Source: Gammaproteobacteria bacterium
GTDB taxonomy: Bacteria > Pseudomonadota > Gammaproteobacteria > JAJPIJ01
NCBI GenBank assembly: GCA_021324815.1
Contig: JAJPIJ010000044.1
Coordinates: forward strand, 20,245 to 84,244
Length of the DNA stretch: 64,000 nucleotides
Direction: 5' to 3'
This document shows, one piece after another, positions 1 through 11,982 of the stretch. Positions within the stretch are counted from its first letter, which is position 1, and every line of letters starts with the position of its first letter. A program made the position numbers and the translations under genes. Below the pieces are notes generated by a model. The model did no database searches. It saw only the letters and a list, made by a program, of their open reading frames with translations, and was not told where the DNA came from.

Positions 1-1
1 C

Positions 2-916
2 GTGTTCGCCGGCTTGTATCCCACCGATCCGGCCGACTATGAATCGCTGCGCGAGGCGCTGGCCAGGCTGCGGCTCAACGATTCCGCCCTGCATTACGAG
101 CCGGAGAATTCGCAATCGCTGGGGTTCGGGTTCCGCTGCGGTTTTCTGGGCAAACTGCACATGGAAATCGTGCAGGAGCGTCTGGAGCGGGAATACAACC
201 TGCAATTGATCACGACGGCGCCGACCGTGGTGTACGAGGTGCTGACCACGAAGGGAGAGGTGATGTATGTGGACAATCCCGCCCGGCTGCCGCCGCAGGG
301 CGGCATCGCCGAGATCCGCGAGCCCATCATCCGCGCCGACATCCTGGTGCCGCAGCAATACCTGGGGCAGGTCATCACCCTGTGCATCGAGCGTCGCGGC
401 GTGCAGAAAAAACTGCTGTACCTGGGCGGACAGGTGGCGGTGAGTTACGAGCTGCCGCTCTCCGAAATGGTGCTGGATTTCTTCGACCGCCTGAAATCGG
501 TGAGCCGCGGCTATGCCTCGCTGGATTACAGTTTCGTCGGCTACCGGCACGCGCGGCTGGTCAAGCTGGACATCCTGATCAACGGCGACCGCGTGGATGC
601 GCTGTCCACCATCGTGCACCAGGAGCAGGCGGCGCGCCGCGGGCGCGAGGTGGCGGGAAAAATGAAGACGCTCATACCCCGCCAGATGTTCGAGATCGCC
701 ATCCAGGCCGCCATCGGGTCGCAGATCGTGGCGCGCGAAACCGTCAAGGCATTGCGAAAAAACGTGCTGGCGAAATGCTACGGCGGTGACGTCACCCGCA
801 AGCGCAAGCTGCTGGAGAAGCAGAAGGAGGGCAAGCGCCGCATGAAGCAGTTCGGTACGGTGGAAATTCCGCAGGAGGCCTTCCTGGCCGTGTTGGATAT
901 TGGAAAGGACGGATGA
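2..916 (+). CDS. lepA: Elongation factor 4 (LepA), C-terminal part, truncated by window edge
   Basis: ORF protein ...[26 protein letters not shown]...[44 protein letters not shown] is a characteristic LepA C-terminus. Confidence 0.97.
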   Translation: MFAGLYPTDPADYESLREALARLRLNDSALHYEPENSQSLGFGFRCGFLGKLHMEIVQERLEREYNLQLITTAPTVVYEVLTTKGEVMYVDNPARLPPQGGIAEIREPIIRADILVPQQYLGQVITLCIERRGVQKKLLYLGGQVAVSYELPLSEMVLDFFDRLKSVSRGYASLDYSFVGYRHARLVKLDILINGDRVDALSTIVHQEQAARRGREVAGKMKTLIPRQMFEIAIQAAIGSQIVARETVKALRKNVLAKCYGGDVTRKRKLLEKQKEGKRRMKQFGTVEIPQEAFLAVLDIGKDG

Positions 917-1701
917 CAATGCACTCAAGCATGGATTTTGGACTGGTGCTGACGGTATTGACCCTGGTCAGCGGCGGCCTGTGGGCGGTGGATGCGTGGG
1001 TGTTCGCCCCCCGTCGCGGCAGGCTGCGCCGGCCGGATGGCGCGACGCCCGCGCGACCGTGGTGGGCGGACTACGCGCAATCCTTCTTCCCCGTGTTTCT
1101 GGTGGTGTTGCTGCTGCGGTCGTTCCTGGTGGAACCCTTCCGCATCCCCTCCGGCTCGATGATGCCCACGCTGCTGGACGGCGATTTCATCCTGGTGAAT
1201 AAATATGTCTACGGCCTGCGCCTGCCGGTCGTGAACTGGAAGGTGCTCGATTTGGGCAGGCCGCATCGCGGCGACGTGATTGTGTTCAGGTATCCCGTGG
1301 ACGGCAAAACACCCTTCATCAAGCGGGTCATCGGCCTGCCCGGTGATCACGTGGTCTACCAGGACAGGACGCTGTATATCAACAATGAAAAAATCGCGGT
1401 CGAGGAAACCGGAATATACGAAGGCAGGGGGCGCTATGTCAGCCACACCGGCGCCTCGGTATGTCTTGAGCACTTGGACGGCGTCGATCACAGCATTCTG
1501 CTGTTCCCCGAGCGGCCGCCGCGGAACGCGGATATAATCGTTCCGCCGGACAGTTACTTCGTCATGGGCGACAATCGCGACAACAGCATGGACAGCCGTT
1601 TTTGGGGCGAGGTTCCCGACGCCAACATTGTCGGCAAGGCCATCCTGATCTGGATGAACCTGGACTGGGAATGGAGCCGCCTTGGCAGTCGCATCAAGTA
1701 A
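913..1701 (+). CDS. lepB: Signal peptidase I
   Basis: PSGSMMPTL catalytic Ser motif, [27 protein letters not shown]; directly downstream of lepA. Confidence 0.96.
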   Translation: MTMHSSMDFGLVLTVLTLVSGGLWAVDAWVFAPRRGRLRRPDGATPARPWWADYAQSFFPVFLVVLLLRSFLVEPFRIPSGSMMPTLLDGDFILVNKYVYGLRLPVVNWKVLDLGRPHRGDVIVFRYPVDGKTPFIKRVIGLPGDHVVYQDRTLYINNEKIAVEETGIYEGRGRYVSHTGASVCLEHLDGVDHSILLFPERPPRNADIIVPPDSYFVMGDNRDNSMDSRFWGEVPDANIVGKAILIWMNLDWEWSRLGSRIK

Positions 1702-1729
1702 AACCACGACCGGACTCAGAGGAGGGTTT

Positions 1730-2125
1730 ATGTCAGCACATCGTCATCAGCAAGGTTTCACCTTCATCGGCTTCCTCATGGTGGCAATCCTGGTTGCCTT
1801 TTTCGCCTTTGTGGCGCTGCGGCTTTTCCCCATTTACTCGGAAAAATTCGCGGTGATACAGTCCATGAAGTCCGTGGCCAACATGCCCAACATCGGCGCG
1901 GCCTCGCCTTCGGAAATCCAGAAGGACCTGATGAATAATTTTGTCATCCAGGGCATCGATGAAAAATTCATCAAGACCCTCAAGGATGAACTGACCATAG
2001 ACAAGGACGAGGACGGCAATCGCACCATGACGCTGGAATACGAGATACGAAACAACTTCTACGGCGATTTGGATCTGGCGCTGAATTTCAGCTACACCGT
2101 CATCCTGCCGGTGAAGGATCAATAA
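1730..2125 (+). CDS. DUF4845 family protein with N-terminal transmembrane segment
   Basis: MSAHRHQQGFTFIGFLMVAILVAFFAFVALRLFPIYSEKF; located between lepB and rnc as is usual for this family. Confidence 0.8.
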   Translation: MSAHRHQQGFTFIGFLMVAILVAFFAFVALRLFPIYSEKFAVIQSMKSVANMPNIGAASPSEIQKDLMNNFVIQGIDEKFIKTLKDELTIDKDEDGNRTMTLEYEIRNNFYGDLDLALNFSYTVILPVKDQ

Positions 2126-2134
2126 CCGCCCTTG

Positions 2135-2816
2135 ATGCTGACGGATCCGCAACGACTGCAGCAGTGCGCCGACAGAATCGGCCATCGATTTGGAAATGTC
2201 GAATTGCTGCGCTCGGCGCTGACTCACCGCAGCGCCGGCGCCGGCCACAATGAACGCCTGGAATTCCTGGGTGACGCCGTTTTGAATCTTTTCATCACCC
2301 AGGAGCTTTACGATCGCTTCCCGGACCGACGAGGGCCGTCTGACCCGCCGCCGGGCCGCGCTGGTGAGGCGCGAAACCCTGGCGCAGATCGCCCGGCGAC
2401 TCGACCTGGGTGAATTCCTCAGGCTGGGCGGGGGTGAGCTGAAGAGCGGCGGCGGCCGTCGCGCATCCATTCTCGCCGATGCGCTGGAGGCCGTCATCGG
2501 CGCCGTTTATCTCGACGCCGGTTTTGATTCCTGCGCCCGGACCCTGCGGCGGCTGTATGGCGCCATGATCGCCGACGCGACCCTCGAGGCCGCCGCCAAG
2601 GATCCCAAGACCCGGCTGCAGGAATACCTGCAGGCCAGACGTCTGCCGCTGCCCGTGTATCATCTGAAGGCCACGGAGGGCGGGGCGCACCAGCAGTGGT
2701 TCATTGTGGAATGCGAAACCTCGGCGCTCCCGGGGACGTGGCAGGGTCGCGGCGGCAGCCGTCGCGCGGCGGAGCAGGCGGCGGCGGAACTGGTGTTGAC
2801 GCGGCTTGGAGCCTGA
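2135..2816 (+). pseudogene. rnc: Ribonuclease III, interrupted by a frameshift (two ORFs 2132-2413 and 2364-2816)
   Basis: Upstream frame has [25 protein letters not shown]; the downstream frame resumes [45 protein letters not shown]...KDPKTRLQEYLQ...RRAAEQAAAELVL; frame changes near 2328. Confidence 0.85.
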
Positions 2817-3741
2817 GCGGACGTTGGCGGCTTCCCCCCGGGAGGACGCGGCGGCGGCGCAGCGCTGCGGCTACGTCGTCATCGTCGGGCGTCCGAACGT
2901 CGGCAAATCCACCCTGTTGAACAGACTCGTCGGGCACAAGCTCAGCATCACCTCGCGCAAGCCGCAGACCACCCGCCACGCCCTGCTCGGGATCAAGACC
3001 CGCGCGGAAAACCAGATTCTCTACGTGGATACGCCGGGACTGCATCGCGGTCCCGAAAGGCAGCTGGGCCACTGCCTCAACCGCGAAGCCCTGCGGGTGC
3101 TGCGCGATGTCGACGTGGTCCTGTTTCTCATCGAGGCGGCGGGCTGGCACAAGGGGGATGACCATGTGCAGGAGCAACTGCGGGACGTTCATGCGCCGGT
3201 GCTGCTGTTGCCGAACAAGGTGGATAAACTGAAGCGGAAGGGCGAGTTGCTGCCGCTGCTGAAGCAGGTGGAGACGCGCGGCGCGTGGGCGGAAATCATC
3301 CCCGTCTCCGCCCGCCGGGGGGACAATCTGGATCGCCTGGAGGAGGCGATCTGCCGCCACCTGCCGCGGCAGACATGGCTGTATCCCCCGGATCAGCTCA
3401 GCGATCGTCCGGAGCGGTTTTTCGCCGCGGAAATCGTCCGCGAGAAGCTGGTGCGCAACCTGGAGCAGGAACTGCCATACCACACCGCCGTCGTCGTGGA
3501 CAAATACGAGGAGTCCGCCCGCGGCGTGCGCGTGGACGCCACCATCTGGGTGGAGCGGCCGGGGCAGAAGGCGATCGTGATCGGCAGGCGGGGCGCCATG
3601 CTCAAGCTCATCGGCGAGCGCGCCCGGCGCGACATTGAAGCCCTGGTCGGCAGGCGCGTTCACCTCAAGACGTGGGTCAAGGTGCGCAGCGGCTGGACCG
3701 ATGACGCCCGCAGGCTGCGCGAACTTGGATTGTCCCGATGA
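2806..3741 (+). CDS. era: GTPase Era
   Basis: GRPNVGKSTLLNRLVGHKLSITSRKPQTTRH, DTPGLH, NKVDK, C-terminal KH domain IVIGRRGAMLKLIGERAR. Confidence 0.96.
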   Translation: MEPERTLAASPREDAAAAQRCGYVVIVGRPNVGKSTLLNRLVGHKLSITSRKPQTTRHALLGIKTRAENQILYVDTPGLHRGPERQLGHCLNREALRVLRDVDVVLFLIEAAGWHKGDDHVQEQLRDVHAPVLLLPNKVDKLKRKGELLPLLKQVETRGAWAEIIPVSARRGDNLDRLEEAICRHLPRQTWLYPPDQLSDRPERFFAAEIVREKLVRNLEQELPYHTAVVVDKYEESARGVRVDATIWVERPGQKAIVIGRRGAMLKLIGERARRDIEALVGRRVHLKTWVKVRSGWTDDARRLRELGLSR

Positions 3742-3768
3742 AGCGCCGGCCATGAGGGGTGTCTCATA

Positions 3769-4473
3769 ATGCGGACAGACTGGCATCCGGCCTTCCTGCT
3801 GCACCGGCGGAACTACCAGGAAAGCAGCTATATCGTGGAGATGCTGTCCTCCAGGCATGGACGCGTGGCGCTGATCGCCAAGGGAGCGGCCCGTCCGCCG
3901 ACCAAGGGGGGCGGAGGCAGGGCTGCCGCCCTGCAACCTTTTCAAATGCTCAACGTGGCCTGGGCTGGCAGGGGCGAACTGCCGGTGCTGACGGGGGTGG
4001 AGTCCGTGGGGCCCGTGCATCTGGGCGCGTCCAGACTGCTGAACGGGTTTTACATGAATGAACTGCTGCTGCGGCTGCTGCATCGTTCCGATCCGCAGCC
4101 GGAGTTGTTCGAGATCTACCACCAGGCGCTGCGCGAACTCGGCGTCGAGGAGCGGCCGGAATGGCCGCTGCGGCGGTTTGAAGTCCGGCTGCTGCGCGCC
4201 ATCGGCTATGCGCCGATCCTGGATCGCGACGCGGTGACGGGTCTCCCCGTGCAAAACGACAGGCGTTACGGTTACCGCGTAAGCCAGGGGCCGAGCACCG
4301 CGTGGGAGCATGACGACGATGCCATTGCCGTCAGCGGTGCGGGCTTGCGGGCCCTGGCGGGCGGCGAGCCGCCGGCGCGCGAGCTGTGGCCCGAACTCAA
4401 GCGGCTTTTGCGCGGCCTGCTCGCCGTGCATCTGGGTGACAGGCCGCTGACCACCCGCGCCTGGGTGCGCTGA
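3769..4473 (+). CDS. recO: DNA repair protein RecO
   Basis: HPAFLLHRRNYQESSYIVEMLSSRHGRVALIAKGAARP; era-recO-pdxJ order. Confidence 0.93.
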   Translation: MRTDWHPAFLLHRRNYQESSYIVEMLSSRHGRVALIAKGAARPPTKGGGGRAAALQPFQMLNVAWAGRGELPVLTGVESVGPVHLGASRLLNGFYMNELLLRLLHRSDPQPELFEIYHQALRELGVEERPEWPLRRFEVRLLRAIGYAPILDRDAVTGLPVQNDRRYGYRVSQGPSTAWEHDDDAIAVSGAGLRALAGGEPPARELWPELKRLLRGLLAVHLGDRPLTTRAWVR

Positions 4474-4580
4474 CCACCGGCTGGCAAGCTGTTGCGAAAG
4501 CCGCCCGTGTCGTTGCTGTTCACGTGTAAAGACTCACTGTAGAATGCACGCCTTTTTGAACCAACCCCAATTCAATACGC

Positions 4581-5318
4581 ATGCCCTCAACGGCGCCATT
4601 GCTGGGTGTAAACATTGATCACGTCGCCACGCTGCGGCAGGCGCGGCGCACGTCCTATCCCTCGCCGCTGGACGCCGCGTTGCTGGCCGAGGAGGCCGGC
4701 GCGGATCTCATCACGGTGCATTTGCGCGAGGATCGACGCCACATTCAGGAGGATGACGTGCATCGATTGATGGCGGCGCTGAGGATTCGATTGAACCTGG
4801 AAATGGCGATGACCGAGGACATGATCGTATTCGTCACGCGGCTGAAGCCCGCGGATTGCTGCCTGGTGCCGGAGCGCCGCGAGGAGCTGACCACCGAGGG
4901 CGGCCTGGACGTGGCCGGCCGGGTCGATCAAGTGCGGCCGGCCTGTGATCGGATCACCGCGGCCGGCGTGCGGCTGTCGCTGTTCATCGATCCCGATCCA
5001 GCGCAGGTGGAGGCGGCCCGCGAGACCGGCGCGCCGGTGGTCGAGCTGCACACCGGACATTATGCCAATGCCGCCACGCCGGGGGAGCGGGAGCGGGAAT
5101 TGAATCGCATTCGTGAGGCCGCGCGCCGGGCGCGGGCCATCGGCCTGCAGGTCAATGCCGGCCACGGCCTGCATTATGAAAACGTCTCGCCCATCGCCGC
5201 CCTGCCGGAGATCCGCGAATTGAACATCGGCCACTCGATCATTTCCCGCGCCGTGATGAGCGGGCTGCCCGCGGCGGTGCGCGAGATGAAACTGTGCTTG
5301 CGGCGGGCGCGCGCATGA
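4581..5318 (+). CDS. pdxJ: Pyridoxine 5'-phosphate synthase
   Basis: [53 protein letters not shown]. Confidence 0.97.
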   Translation: MPSTAPLLGVNIDHVATLRQARRTSYPSPLDAALLAEEAGADLITVHLREDRRHIQEDDVHRLMAALRIRLNLEMAMTEDMIVFVTRLKPADCCLVPERREELTTEGGLDVAGRVDQVRPACDRITAAGVRLSLFIDPDPAQVEAARETGAPVVELHTGHYANAATPGERERELNRIREAARRARAIGLQVNAGHGLHYENVSPIAALPEIRELNIGHSIISRAVMSGLPAAVREMKLCLRRARA

Positions 5319-5695
5319 TCTTCGGCGTCGGCGTGGATATGGTGGAGGTGGCGCGCATCGAGTCGGCGCGGAGGCGCTTTGGACGGCGCCTGGCGCGGCG
5401 CCTGCTCGCGCCCGAGGAAATGCGTGAATACATGCGTTCCAACCGGCCATCGCGGTTTCTCGCCAAGCGGTTTGCCGCCAAGGAGGCGCTGGTCAAGGCG
5501 CTGGGCAGCGGCATCGGACGCGTGCTTTCCTGGCGGTCCATCCGCATCGCGCACGACCGGCGGGGACGGCCGTATTTCGACCCCGGCGCCCATTTGGGCC
5601 GCGTGCTGGATCGTCATCGGATCGCGGCGAGCCATTTGAGCATTGCCGACGAGCGCGGCTACGCGCTGGCCTTCGTCATTCTGGAGCGCGCCTAG
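5315..5695 (+). CDS. acpS: Holo-[acyl-carrier-protein] synthase
   Basis: [23 protein letters not shown]...[16 protein letters not shown]. Confidence 0.95.
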   Translation: MIFGVGVDMVEVARIESARRRFGRRLARRLLAPEEMREYMRSNRPSRFLAKRFAAKEALVKALGSGIGRVLSWRSIRIAHDRRGRPYFDPGAHLGRVLDRHRIAASHLSIADERGYALAFVILERA

Positions 5696-7324
5696 TTGAG
5701 CATCCGCGCATCCCCCATCCGCCGGCCCGCGCCGGCGACGCCGGCGGAGGCCATCCGCGCCGAGATCAGCCGGCGGCGCACGTTCGCCATCATCTCGCAT
5801 CCGGACGCCGGCAAGACCACGCTGACGGAGAAGCTGCTGCTGCTCGGCGGCGCCATCCAGATCGCCGGCACCGTCAAGGGCCGCAAGAGCTCGCGCCACG
5901 CCACCTCGGACTGGATGGAGATCGAAAAACAACGCGGCATCTCCGTGACTTCCTCGGTGATGCAGTTCCACTATCGCGATTGCGTCATCAATCTGCTGGA
6001 CACGCCGGGCCACGGGGATTTTTCCGAGGACACCTATCGCACGCTGACGGCGGTGGACTCGGCGCTGATGGTCATCGACGCCGCCAAGGGCGTGGAGGAG
6101 CGGACCATCAAGCTGCTGGAGGTGTGCCGGCTGCGCGACACCCCCATCATCACCTTCATCAACAAGCTGGATCGCGAGAGCCGCGACCCGCTGGAATTGC
6201 TGGACGAGATCGAACGTATTCTGCGCATCCAGTGCGCGCCGGTGACCTGGCCGCTGGGCTCGGGCAGGGACTTCCGCGGCGTCGTTCATCTCCAGGATCA
6301 TCGCGTGCGGCTCATCCGCTCGCGCGGGGGCGGCGAGGCGGGCGAGGGCTGTCTGGTGGACGGCCTGGAGCATCCCGAAGTACAGGCCGCCCTCGCCTGG
6401 CAGGGTGACGGCGTGAAGGAGGCGCTGGAACTGGCCCGCGCGGCCGCCACCGCGCCGGACGAGGCCGCCTTCCTCGCCGGCAAACAGACGCCGGTGCTGT
6501 TCGGCTCGGCCCTGAACAGCTTCGGCGTGCGGGAGTTGCTGGATTATTTCGTGGCCCACGCGCCGCCGCCGCGCCACCGCGGCACCCTGACTCGCGTCGT
6601 GGATCCCATGGAGGAGAAATTCAGCGGCTTCGTGTTCAAAATCCAGGCCAACATGGATCCGGCGCACCACGATCGCATCGCCTTCGTTCGCATCTGCTCC
6701 GGCCGCTATCACGACGGGATGCGCGTGCGTCAGGTGCGCACCGGCAGGGACATGGCGTTGCAGGGGGCGCTGCGCTTCATGGCCCGGGATCGCGACGCGA
6801 CGGAGACCGCCTGGGCCGGCGACATCATCGGCCTGCACAATCACGGCACGATTCAGATCGGCGACACCTTCACCCAGGGCGAAAATCTGAAATTCACCGG
6901 CATTCCCCATTTTGCGCCGGAATTGTTCCGACGCGTCGTGCTGCGGGACCCCCTGCGCATGAAGGCGCTGCAAAAAGGCCTCACGCAGCTGAGCGAGGAG
7001 GGCACCACCCAGATGTTCCGCCCGCTGGCGGGCAACGAGTTGATTCTAGGCGCGGTGGGGATGTTGCAATTTGAAGTCGTCGCCTGGCGGTTGCAACATG
7101 AATACGGCGTGCAGTGCGGCTTCGAGCAGGTCCCCATCGCCGCGGCACGATGGGTGGGATGCGTCGACAGCGGCCGCTTGAAACAGTTTGAGGAAAAACT
7201 GTACGCGCATCTGGCGCGAGACGCCACCGGCAGTCTGGCCTATCTCGCGCCCAGCCGCGTGCATCTGGAATTGACCCTGGAACGCTGGCCGGAGGTACGG
7301 TTCCACACCTCCCGCGAACACTGA
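5696..7324 (+). CDS. prfC: Peptide chain release factor 3
   Basis: [68 protein letters not shown] start in supplied ORF. Confidence 0.96.
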   Translation: MSIRASPIRRPAPATPAEAIRAEISRRRTFAIISHPDAGKTTLTEKLLLLGGAIQIAGTVKGRKSSRHATSDWMEIEKQRGISVTSSVMQFHYRDCVINLLDTPGHGDFSEDTYRTLTAVDSALMVIDAAKGVEERTIKLLEVCRLRDTPIITFINKLDRESRDPLELLDEIERILRIQCAPVTWPLGSGRDFRGVVHLQDHRVRLIRSRGGGEAGEGCLVDGLEHPEVQAALAWQGDGVKEALELARAAATAPDEAAFLAGKQTPVLFGSALNSFGVRELLDYFVAHAPPPRHRGTLTRVVDPMEEKFSGFVFKIQANMDPAHHDRIAFVRICSGRYHDGMRVRQVRTGRDMALQGALRFMARDRDATETAWAGDIIGLHNHGTIQIGDTFTQGENLKFTGIPHFAPELFRRVVLRDPLRMKALQKGLTQLSEEGTTQMFRPLAGNELILGAVGMLQFEVVAWRLQHEYGVQCGFEQVPIAAARWVGCVDSGRLKQFEEKLYAHLARDATGSLAYLAPSRVHLELTLERWPEVRFHTSREH

Positions 7325-7334
7325 AGCCGGCGCG

Positions 7335-9626
7335 CTACGCCCCCGCGGAGGGATCCCGGGGGCGGTTGGGATTGATTTCCGTGATTTCCTCCTCCGGACC
7401 GCGATCATCGGCGGGCACGGAGCGCTCCTGGTAGGAATCATCCGCAAGGGATGGGGATTCGTCTTCCCGCGCGGCCTGAGGTTCCGCCGACTCCGTCCGG
7501 AAACGCGGATGCACCTCCGTGATCGCCTCGGCGTCATGTTCCGCATCCATTCCGGCTTGAGCCGGTCCTTCGCCGGCTGTGGCGGATTCTGATTCATGCA
7601 GGGGGATGGCGCGATCCCCGCCCTGACGTTCCGTGTGCATCTGCGGCCCCCGGTCCGCCTCGCGACGGCGCCGACGCCCCCCGCGGCCGCCACGCCGGCG
7701 GCGGCCGCCGCGTCGATGTTCCGAAACCTCCTCTTCTTCCGCCGCCCGTTCCGCCCGGACCTCGGAAGAGGGGGCGGGTGCGGCGGCTTGTTCCGCCGCC
7801 TTGGCGGTTTCGGGGCGGTGGCCTCCGCCACGATGCCTGCCGTCGCGGCCCGCCTTCGACGCGGCCGCGCGAGGCGGCCGGGAGGGGCGGGGGCGGCCCT
7901 CGGCCGGTGCAGTCTCGTGGTAACCCGCGTCATTGGCGGGCGCCAGGCCGAACAGCCGCGAGAAGAAGCGCTTGGTCGTTCCCCAGAGCCCTGCATCGAC
8001 GGCGGCCGTCGGCAGGGTTCGCGGCGGCAGCCGTTTGTGCACATCCTTGACCGCCGGCTCCTCGTGGAGCGGCTTCAAGGGTTGCGGCAACTCCGGCTGC
8101 TCAAGCGCGGGCGCGGCCACCAGCTTGTAGCTGCTTTCGCTGTGCGCCGAATGGCCGGTATCCTGTTCCCGCAGGCGTTCCAGCTTGAAGTGCGGCGTCT
8201 CCAGGTTGATGTTGGGCACCAGCACCACGCCAATCTTGTGCCGCTCCTCGATGCGGTGGATCTCGCGGCGCTTTTCGTTGAGCAGAAACGTGGCGGCGTC
8301 CACCGGCACCTGCGCCACCACCTTGACAGTGGACTCCTTCATGGCCTCCTCCTCGATGAGGCGGAGGATGGACAGCGACAGGGATTCCACGCTGCGGATG
8401 GCGCCGTTGCCGCTGCAGCGTGGGCAGACGATGTGGCTGAATTCCGCGAGCGAGGGACGCAGCCGCTGTCGCGACATCTCGAGCAGGCCAAAGCGCGAAA
8501 TCTTGCCGATCTGCACCCGCGCCCGATCGACCTTCAGGCATTCGCGCAGCCGGTTTTCCACGTTGCGCTGGTTGCGCGGGTTCATCATGTCGATGAAATC
8601 GATCACGATCAGCCCGCCGAGGTCGCGCAGGCGCAACTGCAGGGCAATCTCCTCGGCGGCCTCGAGATTGGTGTTGGTGGCGGTCTCCTCGATGTCGCCG
8701 CCGCGGGTGGCGCGCGCCGAATTGATGTCGATGGTGATCAGCGCCTCGGTCGGCTCGATGACGATGGAGCCGCCGGAGGGCAGGGTGACCTCGCGGTCAA
8801 ACGCCGATTCGATCTGGCTTTCGATCTGATAGCGCGTGAACAGCGGAACACTGTCGCTGTAGAGCTTGAGCTTTTTCAGGTTGTGCGGCATGACGTGCTG
8901 CATGAAGTCCGCCGCCTTCTCATACAGCGACTGGTCGTCGATGAGGATCTCGCCGATGTCGCTGCGCAGGTAATCCCGGATGGCGCGGATGATGACGTCG
9001 CGATCCTGGTAGATCAGGAACGGGGCGGGACGCTCGCGCGCCGCCTCCTCGATGGCCTGCCACAGCTTGAGCAGGTAATCGAAGTCCCACTGCAAATCCT
9101 CCGGCCCCTTGCCGACGCCGGCCGTGCGCAGGATGAGACTCATGCCCTCGGGGACGTTGAGGGCATTCAGGCTGTCGCGCGCCTCGTCGCGATCAGCGCC
9201 CTCGATCTGGCGGGAGACGCCGCCGCCGCGGGGGTTGTTGGGCATCAGCACCAGGTATCGCCCCGGCAGGCTGATGAAGGTGGTGAGCGCGGCGCCCTTG
9301 CTGCCGCGTTCGTCCTTTTCGACCTGGACGATCAGCTCCTGGCCTTCGCGCAGCAGATCGCGGATGTTCTGGCGGCCGCCGGCGGACTCGGAGAAATAGG
9401 CGCGGGAAACCTCCTTGAGCGGCAGAAAGCCGTGACGTTCGGCGCCATAATCGACGAACGCGGCCTCAAGGCTGGGCTCGATGTGGACAATGCGGCCTTT
9501 ATAGACATTGGACTTTCTCTGCTCCCGGCCGGTCGATTCGATATCCAGGTCGTAGAGCTTCTGTCCGTCCACCAATGCCACCCGCAACTCTTCCCGTTGA
9601 GTCGCGTTAATCAACATTCTTTTCAT
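7335..9626 (-). CDS. rne: Ribonuclease E
   Basis: [31 protein letters not shown]...[27 protein letters not shown] Zn-link; charged low-complexity C-terminal region; divergent to rluC. Confidence 0.95.
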   Translation of the reverse strand: MKRMLINATQREELRVALVDGQKLYDLDIESTGREQRKSNVYKGRIVHIEPSLEAAFVDYGAERHGFLPLKEVSRAYFSESAGGRQNIRDLLREGQELIVQVEKDERGSKGAALTTFISLPGRYLVLMPNNPRGGGVSRQIEGADRDEARDSLNALNVPEGMSLILRTAGVGKGPEDLQWDFDYLLKLWQAIEEAARERPAPFLIYQDRDVIIRAIRDYLRSDIGEILIDDQSLYEKAADFMQHVMPHNLKKLKLYSDSVPLFTRYQIESQIESAFDREVTLPSGGSIVIEPTEALITIDINSARATRGGDIEETATNTNLEAAEEIALQLRLRDLGGLIVIDFIDMMNPRNQRNVENRLRECLKVDRARVQIGKISRFGLLEMSRQRLRPSLAEFSHIVCPRCSGNGAIRSVESLSLSILRLIEEEAMKESTVKVVAQVPVDAATFLLNEKRREIHRIEERHKIGVVLVPNINLETPHFKLERLREQDTGHSAHSESSYKLVAAPALEQPELPQPLKPLHEEPAVKDVHKRLPPRTLPTAAVDAGLWGTTKRFFSRLFGLAPANDAGYHETAPAEGRPRPSRPPRAAASKAGRDGRHRGGGHRPETAKAAEQAAAPAPSSEVRAERAAEEEEVSEHRRGGRRRRGGRGGRRRRREADRGPQMHTERQGGDRAIPLHESESATAGEGPAQAGMDAEHDAEAITEVHPRFRTESAEPQAAREDESPSLADDSYQERSVPADDRGPEEEITEINPNRPRDPSAGA

Positions 9627-9982
9627 TATCGCAATCCTGTCGCGTCTGCGTCCGGCATCCGGCGGGCGTCACTCTGGACTGCCGCGCATTGGAATTCGGA
9701 TGGCCGCCGCCGTCGCCGCTGTGCGACAGCGCCGCGGCCATCGCGCACGCTCATCAAATCCCACCACCCCGGGGGTGTGGAGTAAAGTAGTTTAAGAGCG
9801 GTATCCGGTGCCCTGCGTCCATGGTGCAGGCGCCCGTGGCCCACTATCATGTGAGTGGTGTCCACCGCTCAAACGGCCGCCGGCGGGTGCCAGGCCCCAG
9901 GCCCGCACACGCGAGAATGTTTTTAAAATCTGCAACTTAGCGCAAAAATCCCGCTAACCGGCGGTCGTCTAATATATCAGCG

Positions 9983-10978
9983 ATGAATAATTACGGCAAT
10001 AAAAAGGGATCCGGGAGCGGAAGACCGGCTTTGGAACCAGGTTTGCCGGCGGTCCGGCATGTCCGCGTGGACGACGAACAAGCCGGAAGGCGCGTGGATA
10101 ATTTCCTTTTCGGCCTGCTCAAAGATGTGCCCAAAAGCCGCGTATACCGCATGCTGCGGACCGGCGAGGTGCGAATCAATGGACGGCGGGCCAGGCCGGA
10201 GACGCGCCTGGCGGCGGCTGACCTGGTACGCATTCCGCCCGTTCACGTGGCAGGCAGGGCGGCTCAGTCCCCCGACGGGGCCTCGATGCCGGTTGCCGTG
10301 CTGCATGAGGATGAGGGGCTGCTGGTGATCGACAAACCCGGCGGCATGGCGGTGCATGGCGGCTCCGGCATCCGGCTGGGCGTCATCGAGTTGCTGCGGC
10401 GCCAGCGCCCGGAGTGTGTGTATCTTGAACTCGTGCACCGGCTGGATCGCGATACCTCGGGGTGTTTGATGATCGCCAAGAAGCCGTCAATCCTGCGGCG
10501 ATTGCATCAACAATTGCGCACCGGGCAGATCAAAAAACGCTATGTGGCGCTGGTGCGCGGCGCCTGGCGCGGCGGCGCGCGGACCGTGCGTGCGCCGCTG
10601 CTCAAGAATATCCTCGCCGGCGGCGAGCGGCGCGTGAGCGTCAGCCGTTCCGGCAAGGAATCGGTATCGCATTTCGCGCCGCTGGAGGTCTATCCGCAGG
10701 CCAGCCTGATGGAGGTGTGGCTGGAGACGGGACGCACCCACCAAATTCGCGTCCATGCCGCGCATGTCGGCCATCCCATCGCGGGCGATGAGAAGTACGG
10801 CGATGCCGGATTCAATCGCGCCATGAAAAAACATGGCTTGCGGCGCCTGTTCCTGCACGCCGAGCAGTTGCATCTGCCGTCACCGGAGCCGGAAGCAGCG
10901 CCATGGGTGTTTCAAGCCCCGTTGCCGGCGGCATTGAACTCCGTGCTCGATGAACTTAAAACCGGGGTACAATTCTAA
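9983..10978 (+). CDS. rluC: 23S rRNA pseudouridine synthase RluC
   Basis: S4 domain plus HRLDRDTSGCLMIAKK and TGRTHQIRVHAAHVGHPIAGDEKYG. Confidence 0.94.
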   Translation: MNNYGNKKGSGSGRPALEPGLPAVRHVRVDDEQAGRRVDNFLFGLLKDVPKSRVYRMLRTGEVRINGRRARPETRLAAADLVRIPPVHVAGRAAQSPDGASMPVAVLHEDEGLLVIDKPGGMAVHGGSGIRLGVIELLRRQRPECVYLELVHRLDRDTSGCLMIAKKPSILRRLHQQLRTGQIKKRYVALVRGAWRGGARTVRAPLLKNILAGGERRVSVSRSGKESVSHFAPLEVYPQASLMEVWLETGRTHQIRVHAAHVGHPIAGDEKYGDAGFNRAMKKHGLRRLFLHAEQLHLPSPEPEAAPWVFQAPLPAALNSVLDELKTGVQF

Positions 10979-11016
10979 TATCCGGGCACTCGCCCGCCAC
11001 GCGAAGGAAGCCATGC

Positions 11017-11982
11017 ATGTCTGAATCCGTTCCACCACCCCCCGCAGGCGGCAATGACTGGCAACGCCGCCTGATTGATCGCTTCGCCTTCGAGGTGCTG
11101 GCCGAGCAACGGCGCAGCCGGCGTTGGGGGATTTTTTTCAAACTGCTCGGGTTCGTCTATCTATTCCTGCTGCTGGCGGCCTACAGCGGTTCCAGTTGGA
11201 GGACCGGTGTCATCACCGCCGGGCGCCACACTTCGCTCATCAACATTCAAGGCATCATCAGCGATGACGCCGACGCCAGCGCGGACAACATCATCGGCAG
11301 CCTGCGCGAAGCCTTTGAAGACAAAAACACGGCCGCCGTCATTCTGCGCATCAACAGCCCCGGCGGCAGCCCGGTGCAGGCGGGCTACATCAATGATGAA
11401 ATCTACCGCCTGCGCCAGAAACATCCGGACATCAAGGTCTATGCGGTGATCACCGACATCTGCGCCTCGGGCGGCTATTACATCGCCTCGGCGGCGGATG
11501 AAATTTACGCCGACAAGGCCAGCATCGTGGGCTCCATAGGCGTGCTCATGGACGGCTTCGGCTTTGTCGGCACGCTGCAAAAGCTGGGCATCGAGCGGCG
11601 CCTGCTGACCGCCGGGGAGCACAAGGGATTTCTCGATCCCTTCTCGCCGGAGAAGCCCGACGAAGTGGCGCACATTCAGAAGCTGCTCAACGAAATCCAC
11701 GAACAATTCATCAACACCGTCAAGAAAGGCCGCCGCGACAGGCTCAAGCTTGACGACCCGCAGTTGTTTTCCGGGCTGGTGTGGACCGGCGTGGAGGCTT
11801 TGGAGCTGGGTCTCGTGGACGGGCTGGGCAGCAGCAGCTACGTCGCCCGCGAGGTGATCAAGGAGGAGAAAATCGTCGATTACACCCACAAACAGGATTA
11901 TTTCGAACGCTTCACCAACCGCATGGGTGCGACACTGCTAAACGCCTTCAACCGCCTCGGGGAGTCCACTTTACTGCGCTGA
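11017..11982 (+). CDS. sppA: Signal peptide peptidase SppA-like (S49 family)
   Basis: ILRINSPGGSPVQAGYINDEIYRL, ICASGGYYIASAADEIYADKASIVGSIGV. Confidence 0.92.
   Translation: MSESVPPPPAGGNDWQRRLIDRFAFEVLAEQRRSRRWGIFFKLLGFVYLFLLLAAYSGSSWRTGVITAGRHTSLINIQGIISDDADASADNIIGSLREAFEDKNTAAVILRINSPGGSPVQAGYINDEIYRLRQKHPDIKVYAVITDICASGGYYIASAADEIYADKASIVGSIGVLMDGFGFVGTLQKLGIERRLLTAGEHKGFLDPFSPEKPDEVAHIQKLLNEIHEQFINTVKKGRRDRLKLDDPQLFSGLVWTGVEALELGLVDGLGSSSYVAREVIKEEKIVDYTHKQDYFERFTNRMGATLLNAFNRLGESTLLR

Noticed and set aside
2701-4431. 576-aa antisense ORF over era/recO
   Set aside because: Opposite strand to well-supported era and recO; sequence is Arg/His/Pro/Gln-rich with no recognisable domain, typical of GC-rich shadow ORFs
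5174-6973. 599-aa minus-strand ORF over prfC/acpS/pdxJ
   Set aside because: Antisense shadow of three strongly supported genes
7636-7900. Repetitive GC-rich tract as a mobile repeat
   Set aside because: Explained by the low-complexity Arg/Gly/Ala/Glu-rich C-terminal region of RNase E
7596-9785. 729-aa plus-strand ORF over rne
   Set aside because: Antisense to clear RNase E; low-complexity composition and no family motif
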